This document shows positions 42,775 through 51,320 of a stretch of 64,000 nt of DNA, piece after piece. How positions within the stretch are numbered: position 1 is the first letter of the stretch; the number at the start of each line of letters is the position of its first letter. Made by a program: the position numbers and the translations under genes. Source of the DNA: an uncultured Muribaculaceae bacterium (GTDB lineage: Bacteria > Bacteroidota > Bacteroidia > Bacteroidales > Muribaculaceae); contig CAJURN010000018.1 in NCBI GenBank assembly GCA_910589055.1, positions 1-64,000 of the forward strand, in the 5' to 3' direction. Under the pieces are notes generated by a model. That model searched no databases and was not told the origin of the DNA. It worked only from the letters and a program-made list of their open reading frames with translations.

Positions 42775-45072
42775 ATGATAAATTTCAGGAAAATATACAC
42801 CGCACTCGCCGCTTTGGCCATCGGAGCCGGAGCAATGGCCGCGACGGAGCCTGTCGATTATGTCGACTGTTTCACCGGCACGTCCAACTCGCGATGGATG
42901 CTTGGCCCCTACGCACAGCGCCCTATGGGCATGGTGCAGCTCGGGCCGGACAATCAGGGCAACAAATGGATGGGCGGCTATGAGTACGCCATCAACAGCG
43001 TGTCGGGTTTCAGCCATATCCATGCCTGGACAATGGGTGGACTGATGATTATGCCCACAACCGCCGACCTCGCCCTTGGTAATCCCGGTCCCGACTCGCC
43101 ATATAAAGGTGCCAATGCGGGCTATCACTCGCGCATACTGAAGGACACGGAGAAGGCCGCCCCCGGATTTTATGAAGTTGAACTCTACGACCACAAGGTA
43201 AAGGCTGAGATTACAACCACAACCAGATGCGGATTCCAGCGCTATACATTCCCGAAATGCAACGAGTCGCGTATTCTCGTGGATCTTCTTTTCCCCACCG
43301 AATGGGACTATGGATTCAGTGTCGAGGATGCTGAAATCACCAAGGTGAGCGATTCCGAAATCGAGGGCTTCGCAACATGCCGCTCCGGAAGCTGGAGCAG
43401 TTGGAACGACTGGACTCTCTATTTCGTAATCAGGTTCAGCAAACCTTTCGAGCATCTTCACGGCTGGAACGATGGCCGCGAACTTGATGACATTGACTCC
43501 ATCGCCGGACGCAACGATATCGGGGTGTATGCCACATGGCACACTTCGGAGGGCGAGCAGATTATGGTACAGAGCGCATTGTCGCTCGTGAGCCTTGACG
43601 GCGCCCGCGCCAATATGGCTGCCGAACTTGATCCATTCGCCTGGAATTTCGAGGCTTGCGTTGCCGATGCCCGTCAGGAATGGAATTCGCTCCTTTCGCG
43701 CATCAAGGTCGAGGGCGGTACAGAGAAAGACCGCCGGAAATTCTATACCAACCTCTACCGTGCATTTGCCGGAAAGCAGACATGGAACGACTGTGACGGA
43801 AAATACCGTGACGCAGCCGAGAATATCCGTCAGCTCAAACCCGGACAGGCGGTATACGGAGGCGATGCTTTCTGGAATTCTTTTTGGAACCTTAACGGCC
43901 TGTGGTCGCTTGCCGCTCCCGAAATCATCGACAACTGGGTAACGACTCAACTCGAGATGTTCCGCCACACCGGATGGACATGCAAAGGCCCCGCCGGAAT
44001 AGAATATTCAGGCATCATGGAAGGCTCGCATGAGATAGCGCTCATGGTGGCAGCCTATCAGAAAGGCATACGCAAGGACGGCGAGGACATTTACGAAGCT
44101 GTAAGGAAAATGGTGACTACTCCCGGATGCAACCTTCCCTTCGGAGGTCAGGCCGGACAGGTCGATCTGGATTATTACCTGCGCTTCGGATACATGCCGT
44201 CGGAGAAGAATGTTGTGTCAAAGACACTCGATTATGCCTACGACGACTTCTGTGTTGCCCAGCTCGCGAAGGCTCTCAAAAAGAAAAAGGATGCCCGCAT
44301 GCTTGGTGAACGCGCCGGAAACTACCGCAACGTAATTCATCCCGAATACAAGTATGTGTGCCGCCGCGACTCCGCAGGCAACTGGGACGCAAATTTTGAT
44401 GTGTTCTCCAATCAGGGATTCATCGAGGGCAACTCATGGCAGTATTCGTGGTATGTTCCACATGATATCGAAGGATTGCTCGACATCATCGGACGTGAAG
44501 AGGCTTTCAACCGTCTGCACGAAGGTTTTGAGAAATCTCGTGAGCACAATTTCGCTGCCCACGTGTTCGACCGCACGATGGGACAGTCGGCTGAGTTTTA
44601 CGTCAACCAGGGCAATGAGGTGAACATGAATTCCTCGTTTATCTTCAATTATCTCGGTCGTCCGTGGCTTTGCCAGCAGTACAGCCGTGAGATTCTCGAC
44701 CGCTTCTATGGCGACACTCCCTACCACGGTTGGGAGGGCGACGAGGACGAAGGTCAGATGAGCGGATGGTTTGTGATGTCCTCTCTGGGACTCTTCGAGA
44801 TGGACGGTGGCGTGACCGCTGACTCGGAATTCGACATCACTTCCCCTCTGTTCGAGAAGATAAGCATATCTCTTGACAACGCGTACTATCCCGGCGCGGA
44901 ATTCGTAATCGAAGCCCGTGGAAATTCCAAGGATAAGCGCTACATCAAATCGGCCACGCTCAACGGCAAACCGCTGAAATCGCCGCGTGTGCCATTCAAG
45001 GACATCGTCAAGGGCGGAACTCTCGTCTACGAAATGACATCCGACCCCATGGAAGCCGCCTGGCGTAAATAA
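42775..45072 (+). CDS. GH92 alpha-mannosidase
   Basis: This 765-residue secreted enzyme has a signal peptide (cleavage after about 'AGAMA') and then GH92 directly ('VDYVDCFTGTSNSRWMLGPY'). Hallmarks are 'GFSHIHAWTMGGLMIMPT', 'IEGNSWQYSWYVPHD' (acid Glu region) and 'GDEDEGQMSGWFVMSSLGLFE' (Asp pair). It should release terminal alpha-mannose in a Ca2+-dependent inverting reaction. Unlike the enzyme at 23023 it has no extra N-terminal module. Linkage preference cannot be read from these motifs. Confidence 0.93.
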   Translation: MINFRKIYTALAALAIGAGAMAATEPVDYVDCFTGTSNSRWMLGPYAQRPMGMVQLGPDNQGNKWMGGYEYAINSVSGFSHIHAWTMGGLMIMPTTADLALGNPGPDSPYKGANAGYHSRILKDTEKAAPGFYEVELYDHKVKAEITTTTRCGFQRYTFPKCNESRILVDLLFPTEWDYGFSVEDAEITKVSDSEIEGFATCRSGSWSSWNDWTLYFVIRFSKPFEHLHGWNDGRELDDIDSIAGRNDIGVYATWHTSEGEQIMVQSALSLVSLDGARANMAAELDPFAWNFEACVADARQEWNSLLSRIKVEGGTEKDRRKFYTNLYRAFAGKQTWNDCDGKYRDAAENIRQLKPGQAVYGGDAFWNSFWNLNGLWSLAAPEIIDNWVTTQLEMFRHTGWTCKGPAGIEYSGIMEGSHEIALMVAAYQKGIRKDGEDIYEAVRKMVTTPGCNLPFGGQAGQVDLDYYLRFGYMPSEKNVVSKTLDYAYDDFCVAQLAKALKKKKDARMLGERAGNYRNVIHPEYKYVCRRDSAGNWDANFDVFSNQGFIEGNSWQYSWYVPHDIEGLLDIIGREEAFNRLHEGFEKSREHNFAAHVFDRTMGQSAEFYVNQGNEVNMNSSFIFNYLGRPWLCQQYSREILDRFYGDTPYHGWEGDEDEGQMSGWFVMSSLGLFEMDGGVTADSEFDITSPLFEKISISLDNAYYPGAEFVIEARGNSKDKRYIKSATLNGKPLKSPRVPFKDIVKGGTLVYEMTSDPMEAAWRK

Positions 45073-45086
45073 ACCTCTCATCCTAT

Positions 45087-46556
45087 ATGAATATGAATCT
45101 GAAGAAAATAACATCTTTCCTCTCCTGCGCATTGTTGCTCCTTCCGGCTGTTCAAGTGGAAGCTGCGCCCGCATCGGGAGTGCTGAACCGCACGGTTGTG
45201 TTCGCGCGCTTTTTCGATGATCCGGAACTCGACGCCACCCGTGAGAGCTATGAGAACATGTTTATTGACATGAACTCATACTTCATGGCTATTTCCAACG
45301 GAAAGCTCGATGTGCGCAGCCACCTCTATCCGCGCAATACGGGAGTCAACACTTCCTTCGAACTCGATTACTGCTATTATTGTTACGACTCGACCTGGAA
45401 GGGAACATATCCCAATTGCAAGAGCACTGCCATTACTGGAAAAGCCGATATAAATGTCGCTTTTGTAATCAGCGAGCTTGCCGCGAAAATGGAGGCGGCC
45501 GGAGAAGTGCCTTCTGCCGAAGAACTTGATGGCGACGGCGACGGATATGTCGATAATTTTGTAATCGTTCTCCGCGGCGCCGGACGTGGAACCGGCAAGG
45601 GAATCCATAGCCCGCATGTCGGAACAGTGTCTGAAACCTACACGAAGCAGAAGGGCGACATCAAAATCAACGGTAAGATTATCCGCGATTATACAGTCAC
45701 TTACGAGCGCAACACACTCGAAACTCACTCCCGTTTCCAGCTAAGCCAATTGGGATTTCCCAATCTCTATCCTACAATGGGCTCTTGCCCGAGATTCGTG
45801 GGAATGTGGGATCCGATGGATGGCCCGAAGCTCGTGTTCCCTCTTGTCTACAACCGTATGAAATATACCTCAGGCACTTGGATTGAGGAAATTCCCGAGA
45901 TAACAAGGGCAGGACAATATTCTCTCGCTCCGGCTACCGATGGCGCCGCCTATCGGATTGCCTCGTCCGATCCCTCGCAATTCTGGGTGCTCGAATTCCG
46001 TGACGCATCGCAGCCTTGGGAGGAAAACATCGCAGGCACCGGTTTGATTATCTATCGTGTCAACACCGCATACACGGGAGTGTTGGCCCGTAATTCGGAA
46101 ATATATGTCTGCCGCAAGGATGGCACGTTCACCGAGTACGGAAATGTGGCCGATGCGCCGTTCTCCGAGTCCTACGGTCGTGTCAGCTTTGGGCCTGACT
46201 CCAATCCGAGTCCGTTCCTTGCCGATGGAAGCAAGGAGGATATTCCTGAAATCACCGACATTGCCCTCGCCGGAGGAAAGGCTACTTTCCGCGTGAGCAA
46301 GCTGGCCGGAGTGCACGCCGTAGGGATTTCCGACACGTGGGATGCGCGCACGGTGCCTTATGCTCCCGGAATGATTCAAGTGGAAGGCGACGGAATCGAG
46401 AACCTCACATTGTACAGCCTTACCGGACAGTGTGTGTTCGCCCTCACGGGTGAGATTTCCGGACAGGTGGATGTTTCCGGTATTAAATCGGGAGTTTATG
46501 TGCTTCGCCTGTCCAACGGCGCAGGACGAATTTTTACAAGTAAAATAATCCTCTAA
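45087..46556 (+). CDS. Secreted M6-peptidase-like protein without an HExxH motif
   Basis: This 489-residue secreted protein has a signal peptide, an M6-like core, and a C-terminal sorting-type domain ('LTLYSLTGQCVFALTGEI', 'GIKSGVYVLRLSNG'). M6 landmarks are 'ELDGDGDGYVDNFVIVLRGA' (147-166), 'LGFPNLYPT' (222-230) and 'GMWDPMDG' (239-246). In M6 enzymes HEFGH precedes 'LGLPDLY'; here that place reads R216-F-Q-L-S220, so zinc binding is lost. It may be a binding or structural protein, perhaps for glycoproteins, in the mannoside operon. The C-terminal tail resembles T9SS-type sorting domains. Start could be ATG 45087 or 45093. Confidence 0.7.
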   Translation: MNMNLKKITSFLSCALLLLPAVQVEAAPASGVLNRTVVFARFFDDPELDATRESYENMFIDMNSYFMAISNGKLDVRSHLYPRNTGVNTSFELDYCYYCYDSTWKGTYPNCKSTAITGKADINVAFVISELAAKMEAAGEVPSAEELDGDGDGYVDNFVIVLRGAGRGTGKGIHSPHVGTVSETYTKQKGDIKINGKIIRDYTVTYERNTLETHSRFQLSQLGFPNLYPTMGSCPRFVGMWDPMDGPKLVFPLVYNRMKYTSGTWIEEIPEITRAGQYSLAPATDGAAYRIASSDPSQFWVLEFRDASQPWEENIAGTGLIIYRVNTAYTGVLARNSEIYVCRKDGTFTEYGNVADAPFSESYGRVSFGPDSNPSPFLADGSKEDIPEITDIALAGGKATFRVSKLAGVHAVGISDTWDARTVPYAPGMIQVEGDGIENLTLYSLTGQCVFALTGEISGQVDVSGIKSGVYVLRLSNGAGRIFTSKIIL

Positions 46557-46568
46557 AAACAGATTGAT

Positions 46569-48011
46569 ATGAATTACTGCAAACTTGCACTGCTTGCATG
46601 CTCTATATTGGCTTCCGGGACACACTCGGCCATGTCGGGAGCGGAACCTGCCGCAATCGAAGTTTCGGTTGATGCCGAAGACGTTGTCAATACCTGCGGG
46701 CATCTGCTTTTCGGAGGATGTCATGCCCCTTCTTTTGCACAGATGCCGGTGATAATGCCTCAGTTTATTGATGCAGGCATCAATACAATCCGTCTCGATT
46801 TTGAAATCGAAAACATCGTTCCCAAAATCGGCTCGGTGCAGGAATATTATGATAATGTGAAAGATTGCCGCAATCCCGACACATGGAACTGGGAGCCTAT
46901 GGAACGTCTCGTGCTTGGCAAGAAGGCGGGAATGGCTACCATGGCAATCATATCCTACTGCCCCACGTGGTTGAGCTACAACGGCAAGACCAGCGGTGTG
47001 CCTAAGGATCTTGGTGTATACACGGAACTCGTGCGTGAGATTTATTCCCGCTATGCACCGTACATCGACTATGTAGAGTTCTACAACGAGCCGGGATATT
47101 TCTTTTCGATAGAAGGTTCGCCGTATACAACCGTGTCGCGTGCCTTGGCCGACATGTATGTTGCATGTCATGAGGTCGTCAACGACATCACTCCCGGAAA
47201 GCCCATGGGCGGACTGTCGGTGGTGACTCATTCAGACGGCGGTGTCGGAGGTTCCACCAACATGGGATTCTTCATGGACAAGCGCATCACACGCGACAAT
47301 TTCAATTTCTATTCCCATCACGTTTACAGCGACTACGGCATCGAGACTTCGAAGGAGACTGTGACTCGCGTCAAGCAGGAATTGAGCAAATTCGGCTTCG
47401 GCGACCTTCCCGTGTGGTTTACCGAATGGAGCAGTTCCATCAATAATGCCGCCGACTCGGTGACCTACACCGGCTCGAAAGCACATACATTCGTTGGCAA
47501 GTGCCTTGTGCGATGGATGAAAGACGGCCTTACCGGTGCCCATCACTGGAATCTGATGCGGGCCATAGCCTTGCGCGGTAGTGAGGCAGGCGAAAAGGCC
47601 GACGGCCACGGAATGTATGCCTGGGATGCGTCGGCAAAGACAGGCTATCTGCTTCCGAAAGCATATGTGTTCAAACTCTTTTCGCGCACTCTCGGATTGG
47701 GTAAAGCTGATAATGAGGTTGTGCGTCTCGATGCAGGGGATGTGCCCTCGGGAGTAGACCTCGGAGCCTTTGTCAACGGCGACGGTGTGCCCTCGGTTAT
47801 CGCTGTCAACGAAACTTCCGACCTTGTCACCATAAAACTTGCCGTTGCCGGTGTGGATTCCGGGGTGTCGGTGGAGCAGTACACCGTGACACAGTACAGC
47901 AAGGGCGAAGTTCCCGTGAAGCTCACGCCCCGCACAGATAGCGACGACCGCATCACCGTAGAGGCCGTGATTGAACCGATGTCGGTGTGCGGCTTGAAAT
48001 TCAATAAGTAA
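46569..48011 (+). CDS. Secreted clan GH-A glycoside hydrolase (GH39/GH51-like)
   Basis: This 480-residue secreted protein has a (beta/alpha)8 barrel reading. The acid/base is likely E174 in 'YVEFYNEPGYFF' (NEP motif at the end of strand 4). The nucleophile is likely E286 in 'PVWFTEWSSS' (strand 7), with a C-terminal beta domain after about 390 ('AFVNGDGVPSVIAVNETSD'). The pattern is that of clan GH-A, closest by eye to GH39 or GH30/51-like enzymes. It may cut a beta-linked sugar in the glycan processed by this PUL. Family and substrate are unsure. Confidence 0.7.
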   Translation: MNYCKLALLACSILASGTHSAMSGAEPAAIEVSVDAEDVVNTCGHLLFGGCHAPSFAQMPVIMPQFIDAGINTIRLDFEIENIVPKIGSVQEYYDNVKDCRNPDTWNWEPMERLVLGKKAGMATMAIISYCPTWLSYNGKTSGVPKDLGVYTELVREIYSRYAPYIDYVEFYNEPGYFFSIEGSPYTTVSRALADMYVACHEVVNDITPGKPMGGLSVVTHSDGGVGGSTNMGFFMDKRITRDNFNFYSHHVYSDYGIETSKETVTRVKQELSKFGFGDLPVWFTEWSSSINNAADSVTYTGSKAHTFVGKCLVRWMKDGLTGAHHWNLMRAIALRGSEAGEKADGHGMYAWDASAKTGYLLPKAYVFKLFSRTLGLGKADNEVVRLDAGDVPSGVDLGAFVNGDGVPSVIAVNETSDLVTIKLAVAGVDSGVSVEQYTVTQYSKGEVPVKLTPRTDSDDRITVEAVIEPMSVCGLKFNK

Positions 48012-48043
48012 ATCATTATTCACCTTAATAAAAATTTATTGTA

Positions 48044-49297
48044 ATGAAAAAACTTAACTACTTAGTTGCCATGATGCTTACAGCATCGGCTTTCAGCGTG
48101 AATGCTGAAGAAACCTCTCTGTGTACGTTTGAAGACGGCGAAACCGGTTATCAGCTCTGCACCGGATGGTATCAGGGTTTTGACTGGGCTATCGTTGACA
48201 ACACTGACAATTCAGGCATCAACACTTCCGACAAGTGCGTGATGTGTACATCCCACACCAATGAAAATCCCGACAGCTGGGGATGGTGGTTCACGATCTT
48301 CTTCGATGAACCCATCACAGTGTCTGAATCGAACCGCTACATGAAGATGATGGTGAAGCGTACGCCCAACAACGTGAATATCTCCGCCGCTTTCACCCAT
48401 GAAGGGACTCACGGCGAGCGTGAATACCTTGGCATGACAAAGCCTCTGCGTGAGGGTGAATGGGGCGACCTCGTATTCGACCTCTTCTACGACAACGGCG
48501 AGAAGTCGCTGGAAGGTATGGAAGTGAGCAAGTTGTTCATAAGTATCTTCGGTACATGGGACGGCCTGGAGCATGGTGTTTGCTTCCTCGACAACATTGT
48601 TCTCAGCAACGATCCCAAGCCCCGCGGCGCTCAGGAAGTAGCTTCCGGTCTTCTTGCAAACTTTGAAGATGAAGCTCTTACAAGCAAGAATTTCGCAAAC
48701 TTTATCGTTCAGTCGCCCGAAGCCAAGTATGAGGTTGTCGACAATCCCAAGAAAGACGACGTGAACGACAGCGAGAAGTGTCTCAACTACTTCAAGCCCG
48801 CCAATACCGTATGGTGGCATGCAGGTATGGCTCAGATCAACGGTATCATTCCTGTGGAATACCCCGACACATATCTCCACGTGATGACTTACGTTCCTGA
48901 CATGACTCCTTTTGTAGCTATCGTTAAGGACGTTACCGGCAAGAGCATCAATGAAGTTATCTATCCCGAAGGCGACGGTTGGGTCGACAATGTAATCGAC
49001 GTGAGCGAACTCACTTATGTCAACGGGGTTGACATGCGTTTCAACTATCTCGCTCCTTCCGGAAATGAGGAGAACTGGGAAAACGAAGCCGGAAACTACT
49101 ATGTTGACGACATCGTGCTCAACTCCGATCCTGAACAGCGCTCAAAGGTTGAAAGCGGTGTTGAAAACGTAGCCGTAGCCGACTCAAACGCTCCCGTTGA
49201 ATATTTCAACCTCCAGGGTGTGCGCGTAGCCAAACCCGAAAACGGCCTCTTCATCGTTAAGCAGGGCACCAGCGTAAGCAAGCAGGTGATCCGCTGA
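48044..49297 (+). CDS. Secreted protein with two tandem jelly-roll-like domains and a C-terminal anchor tail
   Basis: The 417-residue protein has a signal peptide and then two related beta-sandwich domains, about 25-190 ('LCTFEDGETGYQ'...'VCFLDNIVLSNDP') and about 205-370 ('LANFEDEALTSK'...'NYYVDDIVLNSDP'). The tail 'VEYFNLQGVRVAKPENGLFI' is common at the end of secreted Bacteroidales proteins. The duplicated 'xFEDE...DDIVLNSDP' framing shows internal duplication. Domains of this type are often carbohydrate-binding. It is the last gene of the run; a hairpin terminator follows 27 bases later. Confidence 0.75.
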   Translation: MKKLNYLVAMMLTASAFSVNAEETSLCTFEDGETGYQLCTGWYQGFDWAIVDNTDNSGINTSDKCVMCTSHTNENPDSWGWWFTIFFDEPITVSESNRYMKMMVKRTPNNVNISAAFTHEGTHGEREYLGMTKPLREGEWGDLVFDLFYDNGEKSLEGMEVSKLFISIFGTWDGLEHGVCFLDNIVLSNDPKPRGAQEVASGLLANFEDEALTSKNFANFIVQSPEAKYEVVDNPKKDDVNDSEKCLNYFKPANTVWWHAGMAQINGIIPVEYPDTYLHVMTYVPDMTPFVAIVKDVTGKSINEVIYPEGDGWVDNVIDVSELTYVNGVDMRFNYLAPSGNEENWENEAGNYYVDDIVLNSDPEQRSKVESGVENVAVADSNAPVEYFNLQGVRVAKPENGLFIVKQGTSVSKQVIR

Positions 49298-49323
49298 ACC
49301 TTACGTTTGATATAGGGTTAAGG

Positions 49324-49379
49324 GTGGAAAGTGAAAGAGTGAAGATAATGGCTCTTTCGCTTTCCGCCTTTCTCTTTTC
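49324..49379 (+). terminator. Terminator of the mannoside operon
   Basis: GTGGAAAGTGAAAGAG (49324-49339) pairs with CTCTTTCGCTTTCCGC (49352-49367), 14 of 16 positions plus G-U pairs, followed by a T-rich tract. Confidence 0.65.
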
Positions 49380-49575
49380 ACTCTTCACTATCCCATTGGG
49401 ATTGCTCGTGGCGCAGGATATTGGCGCGTGCGGTTTCCTTGATAGCCTCTTCATGACCCGGAAGGGCGGCGAAGGGTGCGAACTGGGCCGCACGCGCTTC
49501 CATTGTCATCTGTCGGCGCACGGCCGACACGTGGTGCGGAAGGTCTATTATGTCGTCGTATTCTCCGTTGTTCAT
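49378..49575 (-). CDS. YolD-like small partner of the Y-family polymerase
   Basis: This 65-residue protein contains 'DDIIDLPHHVSAVRRQMT' and 'RAAQFAPFAALPGHEEAIKE', a signature I associate with YolD-like proteins encoded next to Y-family polymerases (as yqjX/yolD beside yqjW/uvrX in Bacillus). Its ATG overlaps the polymerase stop by 4 bases (ATGA), so the two are co-translated. The role is not settled; it may regulate or assist translesion synthesis. Confidence 0.75.
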   Translation of the reverse strand: MNNGEYDDIIDLPHHVSAVRRQMTMEARAAQFAPFAALPGHEEAIKETARANILRHEQSQWDSEE

Positions 49576-51062
49576 GCCTTGTGTCCTCCAATCTGTTGAT
49601 TGCGTTCGCGCTGGGTTGAGCCTTCGCTGAAATTATTGCCGCGCAGAATCGCGTTTTTTCCGAATTTCTTTTTTATGGATAATATCGCCGCCTGGCGCCT
49701 GCGTTCGCGGGCGAGCTGTTCGATGTGCTCGCGTTGCCGACGTTCCTGTTCGGAATGGTTGCAGAATAGATTGAGCTGCACCGGGGCGGCACACGCGTCG
49801 GAGCGGCTTTCGTTCCGCACATCGCATGCACACAGCGTGATTCTGCGAACAAGCAGCAGCGGATTGACGATTTTGTCGAACAGGCGGCTTACGGCGTCGT
49901 AGATAATCTGCCGCGAGCATGTGTGTCTCTCGAGGGCTGCCGTGCCGTGGGCATGGAAGGGAATTGCCCGGCCATAATGGTCGACCGACACCCGTCCGCG
50001 GTATCTGTCCCTGATTTCGGGGCGTACAAGGTTTTCGGCATCATAGCCCACTGTGAGCACGATTTTTCCTGTCACTACTTTCTTTTCAAGCAATTCGAGC
50101 GCGAGTGTGTCGGCCATCTCGAGGGTCACCACCCGCGCTTTTTCGATAGGGTAGGGCTCGGTAAGCACCTGGCCGTTGCTGAGCGAGTGTGCCGCCGGAC
50201 GGTAGGATTTCACGTCCTGCATCGTGACCGGTTCCCATCCCCAGGCATGGTCGATGAGCAGTTCGGCATTGACTCCGAACAGGTGGTAGAACAGTTCCTC
50301 GTGGGCAAGCGAATGGCGTGCGATGTCGCCCATGGTGAGTATGCCGTATGGTTCGAGACGTCGGGCTATGCCGCGGCCTATGCGCCAAAAGTCGGTTAGA
50401 GGTGTGTGGCTCCAAAGCTCCCGGCGGTATGACATTTCGTCAAGACATGCTATGCGCACGCCGTTGCGGTCGGGTGCCATTTTCTTTGCAACAATATCCA
50501 TCGCAACCTTGCAGAGATACATATTCGAGCCGATCCCTGCCGTGGCTGTGATGCCCGTCTGAGCCATAACCTCCGAAATCATGCGTCGGGCAAGCTCCTC
50601 GGCGCTGCATCGGTAGGTGGCGAGGTAGGAAGTGACGTCCATGAACACTTCATCGACGGAATAGACGTGGATGTCTTCAGGAGCGATGTATTTGAGATAT
50701 ATGTTGTAGATGCGGGAACTGTACTCAATGTACAGGCTCATGCGCGGGGGAGCAATGATGAAATCAAGAGCCATTTCCTTGTGGGCTGCAAGTTCGGCCC
50801 GGGAGAACGAACGACCGCAATGTCCGCGATGACGGTTTACGTCCCTTATGTGTTGTCGCACCTCAAACAGGCGCGGGCGTCCGCCAAGGCCTGTTTCTTT
50901 CATGGGAGGAGACACGGCAAGGCATATAGTCTTGTCGGTGCGGCTTGCATCGGCCACAACGAGACAGGTATCCAGAGGATTGAGACCTCGCTCCACACAC
51001 TCCACCGATGCGTAGAACGATTTAAGGTCAATAGCTATATATTGGCGCTGCTGTGAATTCAT
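49572..51062 (-). CDS. Y-family DNA polymerase (UvrX/UmuC-like)
   Basis: The protein has 496 residues from ATG 51062. Catalytic acidic residues are seen in 'YIAIDLKSFYASVECV' (D12) and 'VYSVDEVFMDV' (SVDE). The finger/palm segments 'TGITATAGIGSNMYLCKVAM' and the helix-hairpin region 'DFWRIGRGIARRLEPYGI' are complete, followed by a little-finger domain. The enzyme performs translesion synthesis. Cys- and His-containing C-terminal tail and the YolD-like partner place it nearer UvrX/YqjW than DinB. The longer frame from 51110 would begin upstream of the -7 element at 51084-51091. Confidence 0.9.
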   Translation of the reverse strand: MNSQQRQYIAIDLKSFYASVECVERGLNPLDTCLVVADASRTDKTICLAVSPPMKETGLGGRPRLFEVRQHIRDVNRHRGHCGRSFSRAELAAHKEMALDFIIAPPRMSLYIEYSSRIYNIYLKYIAPEDIHVYSVDEVFMDVTSYLATYRCSAEELARRMISEVMAQTGITATAGIGSNMYLCKVAMDIVAKKMAPDRNGVRIACLDEMSYRRELWSHTPLTDFWRIGRGIARRLEPYGILTMGDIARHSLAHEELFYHLFGVNAELLIDHAWGWEPVTMQDVKSYRPAAHSLSNGQVLTEPYPIEKARVVTLEMADTLALELLEKKVVTGKIVLTVGYDAENLVRPEIRDRYRGRVSVDHYGRAIPFHAHGTAALERHTCSRQIIYDAVSRLFDKIVNPLLLVRRITLCACDVRNESRSDACAAPVQLNLFCNHSEQERRQREHIEQLARERRRQAAILSIKKKFGKNAILRGNNFSEGSTQRERNQQIGGHKA

Positions 51063-51083
51063 ATTAGAATGATAAGGTCGCTG

Positions 51084-51091
51084 CAAAGTTA
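51084..51091 (-). promoter_or_regulatory. -7 element for the Y-family polymerase
   Basis: On the minus strand this reads TAACTTTG, matching TAnnTTTG, 21 bases upstream of ATG 51062. It abuts the first, truncated unit of the promoter repeats facing the opposite way. Confidence 0.5.
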
Positions 51092-51095
51092 AGAA

Positions 51096-51283
51096 AAATA
51101 AATTTGCCATTGCCCTCGCTTATTCGTAATTTTGACCGTTGTCTTAATTACTCATGCTCGGCAATGTGTCAAATAAATTTGCCATTGCCCTCGCTTATTC
51201 GTAATTTTGACTGGTGTCTTAATTACTCACGCTCGGCAAAGCTAAAATAAATTTTGCTTTGCGCTCGCTTATTCGTAATTTTG
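51096..51283 (+). promoter_or_regulatory. Three tandem promoter-bearing palindromic repeats upstream of GH97
   Basis: Two full units of about 75 bases plus a third promoter half, each ending CTCGCTTATTCGTAATTTTG. The -7 elements TAATTTTG lie at 51127-51134, 51202-51209 and 51276-51283. Units two and three carry palindromes at 51160-51189 (GGCAATG/CATTGCC) and 51236-51262 (GCAAAGC/GCTTTGC). The arms changed together between copies, so the dyad is conserved although the bases are not. The first copy keeps only the right half. Repeat number could set expression of the GH97 gene. Confidence 0.7.
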
Positions 51284-51320
51284 TATCCAAATCCAAAATT
51301 CTATATTAAGATTCTTAACC

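Noticed and set aside
49324..49599. 91-codon plus-strand frame after the mannoside operon
   Set aside because: It starts in the terminator hairpin and runs antisense to the YolD-like gene.
51096..51283. CRISPR array
   Set aside because: Three units with no variable spacers and a clear promoter content; no cas genes.
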